64,000 nucleotides of DNA from Palleronia abyssalis (GTDB lineage Bacteria; Pseudomonadota; Alphaproteobacteria; Rhodobacterales; Rhodobacteraceae). This document shows positions 1 to 8,234 of this stretch, one piece after another; position 1 is the stretch's first letter, and each line of letters begins with the position of its first letter. The stretch covers positions 62,001-126,000 of the forward strand of contig NZ_ONZF01000007.1 of NCBI RefSeq assembly GCF_900302445.1, written 5' to 3'. The translations under genes and the position numbers were made by a program. The notes below the pieces were generated by a model. That model was given only the letters and a program-made list of their open reading frames with translations. It did no database searches and was not told where the DNA came from.

Positions 1-546
1 CGCACCCATGCCTATACTCCGGCCCACCCCGCGACGTTGCAGGGTTGGCGGCGCACCTGGCGTGCCACCGCGCTACGCCCCGCGGCCTTCCTGACGGCCC
101 GGCCTTCCCCCGATTCCGAGATCGACGGCCTGATTGCACCCGTTCCGGGCGGGGATTGGGCCGCGCTCGACCAGCGCGAAGCGGGTTACGATCGGGTGCC
201 TGCTCCTCAGGTGCGCCATCCACTGACACGGCCGCACGATATTGCGGTCTATTCCATTCCGCCGCGCCCAGATGATGGCGACGGCAGCCCGATCCTGCTG
301 AGCTATCTGGACGTCGTGGTTCAAGGCTTTCTGACCGAGTTCGGGGCCAGTGGGGTGCACCGCTTCTTCGAGACGACGGACAACTGGGATTTGCCCGTCG
401 CCGACGACCGGGCCGCGCCCCTGTACCCCCGCGCGCAGAAGACATCGCCGGAAGAGCTGCGCCTGACGGATGACTGGCTGGCCCGGCTGGATTGCCGGAT
501 CATCCATGCCTCGGAAACAGGGTTGGGACAGGACGCCGCCCCCTGA
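1..546 (+). CDS. Gamma-glutamylcyclotransferase-like protein (5' end outside window)
   Basis: The reading frame is open from the first base, so the start lies upstream; 181 residues are visible. The segment THAYTPAHPATLQGWRRTW, followed by a run ending in LDQREAGYDR, matches the gamma-glutamylcyclotransferase-like (AIG2/GGCT) fold, in which a Glu of the LxxRE region is the general base. This family removes gamma-glutamyl groups as 5-oxoproline, but the substrate here cannot be told. It converges on gltX with a 4-bp gap. The N-terminal substrate-binding glycine loop is off the window, so family assignment rests on the middle of the protein. Confidence 0.7.
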   Translation, partial: RTHAYTPAHPATLQGWRRTWRATALRPAAFLTARPSPDSEIDGLIAPVPGGDWAALDQREAGYDRVPAPQVRHPLTRPHDIAVYSIPPRPDDGDGSPILLSYLDVVVQGFLTEFGASGVHRFFETTDNWDLPVADDRAAPLYPRAQKTSPEELRLTDDWLARLDCRIIHASETGLGQDAAP

Positions 547-550
547 CGAT

Positions 551-1873
551 CTATCGCAGGGGGCGCTGGAACAGCGGCAGGACCTGCGCCATCTCGGGCC
601 CGCGCGACATCCCGGTCACGGCAAGCCGCAGCGGCATGAACAGGTCCTTGCCCTTGCGTCCCGTCTTCTCCTTCACAGCCCCCGTCCAAGCGGACCAGCT
701 GGTGTGATCGTAGGGATGGGGCGGCAGAAGATGCATGGCCTCGTCGATGAAGGCCTTGTCGGCATCCGCGACCTCGACCGGTCCCGGGCCGTCGCGGAAC
801 AATGCCCACCATCCGGAGATGTCGCCCATGCCTGCGATGTTCTCACGCACGACCTCCCAGAACTGGGGGGCGATATCATCGGGAACACCGGCACTGCGAA
901 TCTCGTCCGACACGGCCTCGTACGGCTTGGCGGCCAGCACCCGGGCGGTCAGGGGGCGCAAGTCGCGTTCGTCGAATTTCGTGGGAGCCGAGCCGAAGGC
1001 CGAGATATCGAACCCTTCAACAAGTTCATCAAGGCTCCCCCGAAGCTCCACCGGGTCGGATGAGCCAAGACGAGCCATCAGGCTGAGAAGCGCCATCGGT
1101 TCAATGCCTTGCGCCCGCAGATCGCGCAGTGACAGGGTACCCAGGCGCTTCGACAGCGCCTCACCCTGGGGGCCGGTCAGAAGGGAATGATGCGCAAAAT
1201 CTGGGTGCCCCCGGCCCAGTGCCCGCATGATCTGGATCTGCGTGGCCGTATTGGTGACGTGGTCGGATCCCCGCACCACATGTGTCACGCCCATCTCGGT
1301 ATCGTCGACGACAGAGGCAAGGGTATAAAGGACCTGCCCATCTCCGCGGATCAGCACCGGGTCGGACACGCTGGCCGCGTCGATGGAGACGGGGCCGAGG
1401 ATGCCGTCCTCCCATTCGATCCGCTCGTGATCCAGCTTGAAGCGCCAGACCCCATCGCCGCGTTCGGCGCGCAGGCGCTCCTTCTCGGCCTCGTCGAGGC
1501 CAAGGGCCGCGCGGTCATACACAGGCGGGCGGCCCATGTTGAGCTGCTTCTTGCGCTTGAGGTCCAGCTCGGTCGGGGTCTCGAACGCCTCGTAGAACCG
1601 CCCTTCGGCGCGCAGCGTGTCAGCCGCTTCGGCGTAGCGATCCAGACGCTCGGACTGACGCTCGACCCGGTCCCAGGTCAGGCCCAGCCATTCCAGATCC
1701 TCTTGAATCGCATCGACATATTCCTGCTTCGACCGTTGCGGGTCGGTGTCGTCGAGGCGGAGGATAAAGGTCCCCCCGGACTTCTGCGCGATCAGCCAGT
1801 TGAAGAGGGCTGTGCGCAGGTTGCCGATGTGGAGGTAGCCGGTGGGCGAGGGGGCGAAGCGGGTGACGGTCAT
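551..1873 (-). CDS. gltX: Glutamate--tRNA ligase
   Basis: This class I synthetase charges tRNA-Glu with glutamate in the cytoplasm. The product is 440 residues. The N-terminus MTVTRFAPSPTGYLHIGN carries the HIGH-type signature (HIGN), and an LSKRLG segment in the middle is the KMSKS-type loop. The frame is open for about 300 bases upstream of the chosen ATG, but homology begins at this Met, so the upstream part is not used. Many alphaproteobacteria carry two GltX paralogues, one of them acting in the indirect Gln-tRNA pathway; which copy this is cannot be seen here. Confidence 0.95.
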   Translation of the reverse strand: MTVTRFAPSPTGYLHIGNLRTALFNWLIAQKSGGTFILRLDDTDPQRSKQEYVDAIQEDLEWLGLTWDRVERQSERLDRYAEAADTLRAEGRFYEAFETPTELDLKRKKQLNMGRPPVYDRAALGLDEAEKERLRAERGDGVWRFKLDHERIEWEDGILGPVSIDAASVSDPVLIRGDGQVLYTLASVVDDTEMGVTHVVRGSDHVTNTATQIQIMRALGRGHPDFAHHSLLTGPQGEALSKRLGTLSLRDLRAQGIEPMALLSLMARLGSSDPVELRGSLDELVEGFDISAFGSAPTKFDERDLRPLTARVLAAKPYEAVSDEIRSAGVPDDIAPQFWEVVRENIAGMGDISGWWALFRDGPGPVEVADADKAFIDEAMHLLPPHPYDHTSWSAWTGAVKEKTGRKGKDLFMPLRLAVTGMSRGPEMAQVLPLFQRPLR

Positions 1874-2009
1874 GATGCGGGCCTTCGTGGATTGCGGATC
1901 AAGTCGCATGTCGGGGCGCAGTTGTCGAGTGGTTCGAAATTCCCCCATGCCGCCAATGGTTTGCGCGTTGCGCACTTGCCGCGGGACGGGCCGCAACCAT
2001 ATGACCCGA

Positions 2010-2414
2010 ATGGATTTTTCGAACATGTCCGCACCCGATCTGGGGGATATCGAGGCCTTGGCGAAGGCAGCGCGGGAGGGGCTTCCGCCAGACTTCAAGC
2101 GCCCGGCCATGGAGGTTGCGCTGCGGGTCGAGGATTTCGCCCCCGACGACATGCTCGACGAGATGGAGATCGAGGATCCGTTCTCGCTCACCGGGTTGTA
2201 CGAAGGGATCCCGTTGATCGAGAAATCGTCGGCTCATCAACCGCTTAGGCTCGACACGATCTGGCTGTTCCGGCGCCCGATCCTGGACGAATGGATCGAG
2301 CGGGGGGACGTCTCGCTGGGGGATCTGGTGGGGCATGTCTATGTGCACGAACTGGCCCATCACTTCGGCTGGTCGGACCGGGACATCGCGACCATCGACG
2401 AATGGTGGACCTGA
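2010..2414 (+). CDS. Metallopeptidase family protein (zincin, PF06262-type)
   Basis: A small acidic protein of about 134 residues. Its C-terminal part carries HVYVHELAHHFGWSD, a complete HExxHxxGxxD zinc-binding signature, preceded by the conserved stretch DPFSLTGLYEGIPL typical of the bacterial minigluzincin-like family formerly called DUF1025. The physiological substrate of the family is unknown. Possible starts are ATG at 2001, 2010 and 2025; 2010 (MDFSNMSAP) fits the usual family length. It is followed at once by an 11-bp tandem repeat array. Confidence 0.85.
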   Translation: MDFSNMSAPDLGDIEALAKAAREGLPPDFKRPAMEVALRVEDFAPDDMLDEMEIEDPFSLTGLYEGIPLIEKSSAHQPLRLDTIWLFRRPILDEWIERGDVSLGDLVGHVYVHELAHHFGWSDRDIATIDEWWT

Positions 2415-2418
2415 AAAC

Positions 2419-2528
2419 CCGTCCCGCATCCGCCGGACATCCGTCCCGCATCCGCCGTCCTTGCGTCGCGCACGCGCCGGACATGCGCCGGGCGCACGCC
2501 GGACAGGCGTCGGGCATCTGTCGGGACA
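2419..2528. repeat. Array of ten degenerate 11-bp units (locus A)
   Basis: Starting 5 bases after the stop of the metallopeptidase gene, the sequence divides into ten consecutive 11-mers without a single indel. Examples are CCGCCGGACAT (2430), GCGCCGGACAT (2474), ACGCCGGACAG (2496) and GCGTCGGGCAT (2507), giving a rough consensus NYGYCGGRCAT. The same units, in the same orientation and also placed just behind a stop codon, occur at 48962-49071. No protein is supported across it. Confidence 0.85.
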
Positions 2529-2613
2529 GGGGGCCGCGCGGCGGGGTCAGCCGATCTTAACGGGTCCGCCGCACTCTGCCCCGGCCTTGAAGCCGACCCG
2601 AGGGCCCGCGCCG

Positions 2614-2943
2614 ATGACCCCTGAAGACCTGAAAAAGATGCTGCCCCGCCCGCCTGCCCCCGACCTGCAGGCCGAGGCGGCGACCGACCACATGGAGAAA
2701 CTGCTGGCCGAGATCGACGGGCTGGTCGCCGACATGGCCGCCCGGCAAAAACGGCGCACGGCGATCCCCGACGGGTGGGAGATGGTGCCGCTGGAACGCC
2801 GCCCCGCCAAGGAGAAGATCACGCTGCGGCTGGACCGGGACGTGCTGGATTACTTTCGCGAAACCGGACAGGGCTGGCAGACGCGGCTGAACGCGGTGCT
2901 GCGCCTGTTCATGCATCACAGGACCGGCACGGAGGACGAATAG
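2614..2943 (+). CDS. BrnA-type antitoxin-like protein, no BrnT partner
   Basis: The product is 109 residues. The C-terminal 45 residues, including EKITLRLDRDVLDYFRETG and GWQTRLNAVLRLFM, match the ribbon-helix-helix DNA-binding domain of the BrnA antitoxin family (COG3514). BrnA normally follows and neutralises the RNase toxin BrnT and represses its operon. No BrnT-like gene is adjacent: upstream is the 11-bp repeat array, downstream a small membrane protein. It may therefore be a solitary RHH regulator. The start ATG is preceded by GAGGG at suitable spacing. Confidence 0.75.
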   Translation: MTPEDLKKMLPRPPAPDLQAEAATDHMEKLLAEIDGLVADMAARQKRRTAIPDGWEMVPLERRPAKEKITLRLDRDVLDYFRETGQGWQTRLNAVLRLFMHHRTGTEDE

Positions 2944-3019
2944 CAGCGGCGCGGGGAAACGGGACGGCCCGTCGCGGCGTTGGGTCCCCGACCCTTCACC
3001 CATCCACCGGAGACATCAG

Positions 3020-3262
3020 ATGTTCCGTTTGCTGACCTCGAAACCCGTCCTGATCCTGGGCGGCATCATGCTGTATCGCTGGCTGTCCGAACGCGAGGAC
3101 GACCGCACCGCCTATGCCCCCGGCGAAGGCGGCCCCGCCACCGACCCCGCCCAGTTCCGCGGCGCTGGCCCTGCGTCGATGCGCGAACGCCAGAAAAGCT
3201 GGGACCGCGTGGACGAGGCGATGGACGAAACCTTCCCCGCCAGCGACCCGCCGGCCTATTGA
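3020..3262 (+). CDS. Small membrane-anchored protein of unknown function
   Basis: An 80-residue protein with a short N-terminal hydrophobic segment (residues about 3-20) and a C-terminus DEAMDETFPASDPPAY. This DExxxEtFPASDPPaY tail recurs in small alphaproteobacterial proteins of unknown function, sometimes fused to membrane domains. GGAGACATCAG just before the ATG is a good ribosome-binding site, which supports real expression. No enzymatic motif is visible. Confidence 0.7.
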   Translation: MFRLLTSKPVLILGGIMLYRWLSEREDDRTAYAPGEGGPATDPAQFRGAGPASMRERQKSWDRVDEAMDETFPASDPPAY

Positions 3263-3326
3263 GGGGAACGCATGGGGCGTTGCCGGTGTTGGTCGCAAAG
3301 ATGTGACCAGTAAACGGAGAAACCCC

Positions 3327-3464
3327 ATGCGTATGACCCTTATCGCCTTCGCCGCCCTTCTGGGCCTGACAGCTTGTGAAACCGCCGGCGGCTTCGGCCA
3401 GGACGTCGAGAACACCGGCGAGTTCATCGAGGGCTCGGCCCAAGAAGTTCAAAATGATTTGTAA
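3327..3464 (+). CDS. Entericidin A/B-like small lipoprotein
   Basis: A 45-residue precursor with a signal peptide ending in the lipobox LTAC (Cys17) and a mature part CETAGGFGQDVENTGEF with the G-x-D-x-x-x-x-G pattern of entericidins. In Escherichia coli the EcnA/EcnB pair forms an antidote and bacteriolytic lipoprotein; single copies are widespread in alphaproteobacteria with no proven role. The ATG follows CGGAGAAACCCC. Only one member is present, so a toxin-antidote function is not implied. Confidence 0.85.
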   Translation: MRMTLIAFAALLGLTACETAGGFGQDVENTGEFIEGSAQEVQNDL

Positions 3465-3472
3465 CGCCATCA

Positions 3473-3490
3473 GGGGGGCATTCGCCCCCC
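3473..3490. terminator. Perfect 7-bp GC hairpin downstream of the entericidin gene
   Basis: GGGGGGC and GCCCCCC pair perfectly around a 4-base ATTC loop nine bases after the stop. There is no T-run on the plus strand, so it may be an RNA-stabilising hairpin rather than an intrinsic terminator. Confidence 0.4.
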
Positions 3491-3557
3491 GATACCGCCT
3501 ATACAGCCACGCAGCGTAGCTTAAATACTCTCATACACGCGGTAGGCCTTCCTTACC

Positions 3558-4633
3558 TCACCAGTCAAAGCGCTCATCGTTTTTGAGAAACGCCTGAATA
3601 CTAGCGAAATCAATACTTTTGACGCCCAGCCGCTCTTTAACCTTGGCAGCTTTGTCGCGAACCGCGTTCATTACGCCTTCAAATTCGTGCTTCTGACTCA
3701 AGTTCAAACTGGCCGATACGACAGTTCCTTCAACAGCGCACTCGTAATCGGATACGCCCCCTCGGTTTACAAGAAGGCCGTTAGATCCAGAAGCAACAAA
3801 GAAATGCCCCATAGCACCAAATAATTGATGGGAAAAGAACAATCCATATCCTGAATTATCCCATTCAGACCGCTGACTAGCCTTCTTTTTTTCGCTCGCC
3901 AAGCCTTGGAGGAGACGCCAGGCATAAGACTAAAATATAAAGCTTCACGGTCACTTAAGGGCCTATGGTGCTTACTCTCATTTAAAGATTCCAGCATACC
4001 GATCCCCCTATCTACTATACAGATCTCGACTCTTCCCTTGCTCGGCCAATACTGCGCACAGAATGCAACGTTATCGACCTCCGCGTGCTCAAAACAATTA
4101 CGAAATATCTCGCGAAACGCTCGGGTAACAAAATAATGAAGCGGACCTTCCCCCTCTCGTGAAACGATCCGAGCGATATCGGAGCACCTATGTTCGATGG
4201 CCTCGCCAAGCTCGACGAAATTGTCTGCGCTGTATTCCGATAGCTCTGCCCTGCTCATTCCGCTTATTGGGATATATGTATACCCGCCGAACGCACCCCT
4301 AGGATAAGGCTTATCCTTGATATTCAAGGCCTCCGAAAAACCGAGATTGTTGGCGTATGAATGTCGCCCAAGACCTCGATATACTAGAGTTTCTTCCGGA
4401 TTTTTGCGTCCACGCGCTCTGCACGCCTTAGCAAGCATTAGCATTGCAGTGGGAGAGAAAAACCTTTCCGGACCGGTGTCAATTACCAACCGATCCTTGC
4501 TAGGAAACTCTATAAGACGCTTCGAAAATTCTGAGATGCCCCTGAAACTACAATTATGGGGAAATCGAATATCTGGTTCCGAGCTACTCAAGGCGATATA
4601 TTCCTGAGTTCTCCGCGACAACGCATGTTCCAC
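3558..4633 (-). pseudogene. GHKL-type ATPase protein with a frameshift, in an AT-rich insert
   Basis: Two overlapping reading frames together make one protein. The 5' frame (down to 3767) has a STAS-like N-terminal half and then EIFRNCFEHAEVDN (N-box) and CIVDRGIGM (G1 box) of a histidine-kinase-like ATPase. The other frame (to 3558) continues with EWDNSGYGLFF, the G2-box lid segment. They can be joined near 3890-3900, where the coding strand has GCG followed by seven A residues; one extra A joins the frames. The gene may be broken, misread, or use slippage. A hand count of 4021-4140 gives 47% GC, well below its neighbours, which suggests transfer. The start is uncertain; GTG at 4633 follows the DUF2442 gene by 13 bases. 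Function unknown; similar two-domain proteins often act as anti-sigma-like or stress-switch ATPases. Confidence 0.7.
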
Positions 4634-4646
4634 TTCCCCAGCCCAA

Positions 4647-4895
4647 TCAAGCCACCATCCCGCGCGGGACCGTCCGGTCACCCTGCCCCGCCAGAAGCCC
4701 CTCGACCGAGATATCCTCGTCCAGCGCGTCCCAGTGCAGGCCGAACGGGCCGATCTCAACCGATTGGCGCTCCGCCGGGGAGGCCGACAGCAGGCGGGGG
4801 AACCATGCGAGGGGGACGCCGAGCGTGCGGCCGTCCGAGAGGGCGACCCACATCGAGTCGTCGTCGAAGCGGACGCCTTCAACCGAAATGTTCAT
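4647..4895 (-). CDS. DUF2442 family protein
   Basis: An 82-residue protein with the DUF2442 pattern: ALSDGRTLGVPLAWFPRL in the middle and GLHWDALDEDISVEGLLAG near the end. The ATG lies inside the end of the preceding DUF4160 gene, giving a 17-bp overlap that implies coupled translation. DUF4160-DUF2442 pairs recur together in bacteria and are sometimes proposed to be toxin-antitoxin modules; no activity can be read from the sequence. The GHKL ATPase gene follows within 15 bases on the same strand. Confidence 0.85.
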   Translation of the reverse strand: MNISVEGVRFDDDSMWVALSDGRTLGVPLAWFPRLLSASPAERQSVEIGPFGLHWDALDEDISVEGLLAGQGDRTVPRGMVA

Positions 4896-5121
4896 GCCAT
4901 GCCTCCTCGATCCGTGTGGCGTTATCTTCGACCAGACGGGCCAGTCTGCGCAAGGTTTTCGCGTCGAATCCTGCGGATCGGGCGAGTTCGGGAGGATGGC
5001 CGAGCCAGAACTTTGCCTCGGCGCGGCCTTGCATGACGTGGATGTGCACCGGTTCGCGCGGGTCGCCCTCGTTCGAGTAGAAGAAGAAGCGAAAGCCGTC
5101 GAGGCGGAAGACGGTGGGCAT
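4879..5121 (-). CDS. DUF4160 family protein
   Basis: An 80-residue protein beginning MPTVFRLDGFRFFFYSNEG, followed by EPVHIHVMQGRAEAKFWL, the diagnostic DUF4160 segment with its HIHV core. It is the first gene of an apparent DUF4160-DUF2442-ATPase transcription unit on the minus strand. Its base composition resembles the host genes rather than the AT-rich ATPase gene, so the pair may predate the insert. Partner in a possible two-gene module; role unknown. Confidence 0.85.
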   Translation of the reverse strand: MPTVFRLDGFRFFFYSNEGDPREPVHIHVMQGRAEAKFWLGHPPELARSAGFDAKTLRRLARLVEDNATRIEEAWHEHFG

Positions 5122-5135
5122 CAGGGGTGGTGGTG

Positions 5136-5156
5136 AGGGTGGGTTTTACCCACCCT
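5136..5156 (-). terminator. Hairpin overlapping the lepA stop codon
   Basis: AGGGTGGGT and ACCCACCCT form a perfect 9-bp stem with a 3-base loop. The stem includes bases of the lepA TAG stop (5155-5157). No T-run follows on the minus strand, so termination would be weak. GTGGGT-type palindromes of this kind are common intergenic elements in proteobacterial genomes. Confidence 0.5.
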
Positions 5157-6957
5157 ACGAGTCCATCTTCAGCGCGTTGATGAACGCTTCCTGCGGGATC
5201 TCCACTTTGCCGAACTGGCGCATCTTCTTCTTGCCGGCCTTCTGCTTCTCCAAAAGCTTCTTCTTCCGGGTCGCGTCGCCGCCGTAGCATTTGGCCGTCA
5301 CGTCCTTGCGCATGGCCGACAGGGTCTCGCGCGCGATGACGCGGCCGCCGATGGCGGCCTGGATCGGGATCTTGAACATGTGGCGCGGGATCAGCTCTTT
5401 CAGCTTTTCGCACATCGCGCGGCCCCGCCCCTCGGCCCGGTCGCGGTGGACCATCATCGACAGGGCGTCCACAGGCTCGTCATTGACCAGCACCTGCATC
5501 TTGACCAGCGCATCCTCGCGGTAGCCGATCATCTGGTAGTCGAAGCTGGCATAGCCCTTGGTCACCGATTTCAGCCGGTCGTAGAAGTCGAATACGACCT
5601 CGTTCAGGGGCAGGTCATAGACGACCATCGCGCGGGTGCCGGCATAGGTCAGGTCCATCTGGATGCCGCGCCGGTCCTGGCACAGCTTGAGTACGTCGCC
5701 GAGATAGTCGTCGGGGACCAGGATGGTGGCCTTGATCCGCGGTTCCTCGATATGGCTGACAAGGGTCATGTCGGGCATGTCGGCGGGGTTGTGCAGTTCC
5801 TCCATCGTGCCGTCCTTCATGTGGACGTTGTAGATGACCGAGGGCGCGGTGGTGATCAGGTCGATGTCATACTCGCGCTCCAGCCGGTCGCGGATCACCT
5901 CGAGGTGCAGCAGCCCCAGGAACCCGCAGCGGAAGCCGAAGCCGAGGGCGGCCGAGGTCTCCATCTCATATGTGAAGGAGGCGTCGTTCAGGGCGAGCTT
6001 TTCGATGGCGTCGCGCATGTCGTCGAAATCGTTGGTATCGACGGGAAAGAGGCCGCAGAAGACCACCGGCACGGACGGCTTGAAACCCGGCAGCGCCTGG
6101 GCGCATTGCTTCTTTTCGTGGGTGATCGTGTCGCCGACGCGGGTGTCGCGGACCTGCTTGATCGAGGCGTTGAGATAGCCGATCTCGCCCGGGCCAAGCT
6201 CGTCCACGGCCGTCATGGCGGGGCGGTAGATGCCCACGTCGTCCACGTCGTAGGTGCCGCCGGTCTTCATCATGCGGATGCGGTCGCCCTTCTTCAGGAC
6301 GCCGTCGATTATGCGCACGATGACGATGACGCCAAGGTACTGGTCGTATTTCGAATCGACCAGCATCGCTTTGAGGGGCGCGTCGCGGTTCCCTTCGGTG
6401 GGCGCGGGCAGGCGCTGGACGATGGCTTCCAGCACGTCGGGGATGCCGAGGCCGGTCTTGGCGCTGATCTGCACGGCGTCGTGGGCTTCGATCCCGATGA
6501 CGTCCTCGATCTGGGTCTTCACGCGGTCCACGTCGGCGGCGGGAAGATCGACCTTGTTGAGGACCGGCACGATCTCGTGGTCGGCCTCCATCGCCGTGTA
6601 GACATTGGCGAGCGTCTGCGCCTCGACCCCCTGGGAAGCGTCGACGACCAGCAGAGAGCCTTCGACCGCCTGCATCGAGCGGCTGACCTCGTAGGCGAAG
6701 TCGACATGGCCCGGCGTGTCGATGAGGTTCAGGATATAGGTGTAGCCGTCCTTGGCGGGATAGTCGATCCGCACCGTGTTGGCCTTGATGGTGATGCCGC
6801 GCTCGCGCTCGATATCCATCGCGTCGAGAAGCTGGTCCTTCATGTCGCGCTCGGCGACGGTACCGGTGAGCTGGATCAGCCGGTCTGCGAGGGTCGACTT
6901 CCCGTGGTCGATATGGGCGACGATGGAGAAGTTGCGGATATATTTGAGCTCGGTCAT
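5155..6957 (-). CDS. lepA: Elongation factor 4 (LepA), ribosome back-translocating GTPase
   Basis: LepA is a membrane-associated translational GTPase that acts on stalled or initiating ribosomes. The 600-residue length is standard. GTPase motifs are intact: AHIDHGKST (G1), DTPGHVDF (G3) and NKVD (G4). The C-terminus [17 protein letters not shown] is the LepA-specific domain that binds the A-site tRNA region. A long open frame on the opposite strand across the whole gene is codon-bias shadow. Confidence 0.97.
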   Translation of the reverse strand: MTELKYIRNFSIVAHIDHGKSTLADRLIQLTGTVAERDMKDQLLDAMDIERERGITIKANTVRIDYPAKDGYTYILNLIDTPGHVDFAYEVSRSMQAVEGSLLVVDASQGVEAQTLANVYTAMEADHEIVPVLNKVDLPAADVDRVKTQIEDVIGIEAHDAVQISAKTGLGIPDVLEAIVQRLPAPTEGNRDAPLKAMLVDSKYDQYLGVIVIVRIIDGVLKKGDRIRMMKTGGTYDVDDVGIYRPAMTAVDELGPGEIGYLNASIKQVRDTRVGDTITHEKKQCAQALPGFKPSVPVVFCGLFPVDTNDFDDMRDAIEKLALNDASFTYEMETSAALGFGFRCGFLGLLHLEVIRDRLEREYDIDLITTAPSVIYNVHMKDGTMEELHNPADMPDMTLVSHIEEPRIKATILVPDDYLGDVLKLCQDRRGIQMDLTYAGTRAMVVYDLPLNEVVFDFYDRLKSVTKGYASFDYQMIGYREDALVKMQVLVNDEPVDALSMMVHRDRAEGRGRAMCEKLKELIPRHMFKIPIQAAIGGRVIARETLSAMRKDVTAKCYGGDATRKKKLLEKQKAGKKKMRQFGKVEIPQEAFINALKMDS

Positions 6958-7050
6958 GTCAGGGATATGCGGCGGTTTCGGGCGCTTGTCGAGGGGATGG
7001 AGGGTCGCGGGCGCCTTATTGAGAGGTGCCGCCGCCAGATACCCGTCGCG

Positions 7051-7788
7051 TCAGATGAAGCGTCGCCCGCCATCCACCGGGATCCGTTGGCCGGTGATGA
7101 AGTCCGCCCTTTGGGAGGCCAGAAACGCCACGGCTCCGGCGATATCCTCGGGTCGTGCCATGCGTCCCAACGGAACACCATCGCGATAGCGGTCGAGATC
7201 GGCGTCGGACACGTCGGCATGGCGTTCCACCGGCGTGAAACCGGGTTCCACGAGGTTCACGGTGATGCCGTCCCGCCCCAACTCATTGGCCCAGGATCGC
7301 GTCATTCCGACCATCGCGCTTTTCGCGGCCGCATAATGACCGGATCCTTCGGGGCCAGTATGCGCTGCCTCGGACCCGATGTTGATGATCCGTCCGCTGC
7401 CGCGCGACCGCCAGTCCGGAAGACAGGCCTGAAGCAGGGCAAGCGGTGCGCGGACGAAGAAGCCAAGTTGCTGTTCGTAATCCCCCCAGTCCTGCTCTGA
7501 AATGGGCTTGATCGGCTGGGGGCCGGTCGCGTTGTTCACCACCAGATCGACGGGGCCGAGCATGTCGGCGATGTGCGTCAGGCCGCTCGCGATCTGGTCC
7601 GGATCCGTTACGTCGAATTGCGCGGCGCATGCCTGTGCCCCTGTGGATCGGATGGCTTTCACGACTTCGGCGGCGCTTTCCTCGTCACTGCGATAGTTCA
7701 CCGCCACGGCCCACCCGTCCCCCGCCAAGGTGCGCGCGATGACGGCACCTAAGCCCCGGGATGCGCCGGTGACGAGAGCGATTTTCAT
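7051..7788 (-). CDS. Short-chain dehydrogenase/reductase (SDR), FabG-like
   Basis: The 245-residue protein has the classical SDR layout: TGASRGLG cofactor loop at residues 8-15, an NNA motif near residue 90, the Ser of NIGS and catalytic YAAAKS, and a C-terminal FITGQRIPVDGG typical of 3-oxoacyl-reductase-like members. The NYRSDEE segment after strand 2 favours NADPH. The substrate is not deducible. The true ATG is at 7788; a longer open frame upstream has no homology. It ends about 90 bp from lepA. Confidence 0.9.
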   Translation of the reverse strand: MKIALVTGASRGLGAVIARTLAGDGWAVAVNYRSDEESAAEVVKAIRSTGAQACAAQFDVTDPDQIASGLTHIADMLGPVDLVVNNATGPQPIKPISEQDWGDYEQQLGFFVRAPLALLQACLPDWRSRGSGRIINIGSEAAHTGPEGSGHYAAAKSAMVGMTRSWANELGRDGITVNLVEPGFTPVERHADVSDADLDRYRDGVPLGRMARPEDIAGAVAFLASQRADFITGQRIPVDGGRRFI

Positions 7789-7802
7789 GGCAAGCCTCCG
7801 CG

Positions 7803-8081
7803 TCAGCCCCGTCGCCCGGTCAGCGCCCGGACAAGGGCCAGTACGATGACCGCGCCGATGGCCCCTGCGACCACGACCACCAGCAATCCCCCGGCGGCCA
7901 GGATGCCGACGCCCAGCGCGGCCAGGACGAAGGGCGTGGCCACGGCGGCGACAACGCCGATGACAATATAGAGGGGCATGTTGCGCCCGGCGATCTTGCC
8001 CGCGATCCATCCGGCCGCCAGTCCGACCAGGGCCAGAAACACAAGGATCACCACGCCGACCCCTTCCAGAAAACCTTCCAT
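7803..8081 (-). CDS. Small glycine-rich membrane protein (GlsB/YeaQ-like)
   Basis: A 92-residue, almost entirely hydrophobic protein with three probable membrane helices, including AGWIAGKIAG and a Gly/Ala/Val-rich C-terminal half. The pattern resembles GlsB/YeaQ/YmgE stress-response membrane proteins, though the similarity is loose. AGGAAGAGGG directly before the ATG is a strong ribosome-binding site. It lies 14 bases upstream of the SDR gene, suggesting cotranscription. Confidence 0.6.
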   Translation of the reverse strand: MEGFLEGVGVVILVFLALVGLAAGWIAGKIAGRNMPLYIVIGVVAAVATPFVLAALGVGILAAGGLLVVVVAGAIGAVIVLALVRALTGRRG

Positions 8082-8234
8082 GTCCCTCTTCCTTTCGTTT
8101 GCCCATGGCACGATGCGGCCATGGCCGCTGGTGACCAATCAGGTCACAAGGCGCAAGATGGCCCGGGGTGCGGAATGGGCAAGCGATCGTGTGAGCGGTC
8201 CGCCTTTCCGTGCCCCCCGGCGCTGACAAACGCG

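Noticed and set aside
2419-2528. CRISPR array at the 11-bp repeats (also considered at 48962-49071)
   Set aside because: The units are 11 bases, directly adjacent and degenerate, with no spacers and no cas genes nearby.
5380-7500. A 706-codon open frame on the plus strand covering lepA and part of the SDR gene
   Set aside because: It lies antisense to clear lepA and SDR coding frames, has no recognisable domain and is rich in Val/Asp/His/Gly, the mirror effect of high-GC codon bias.
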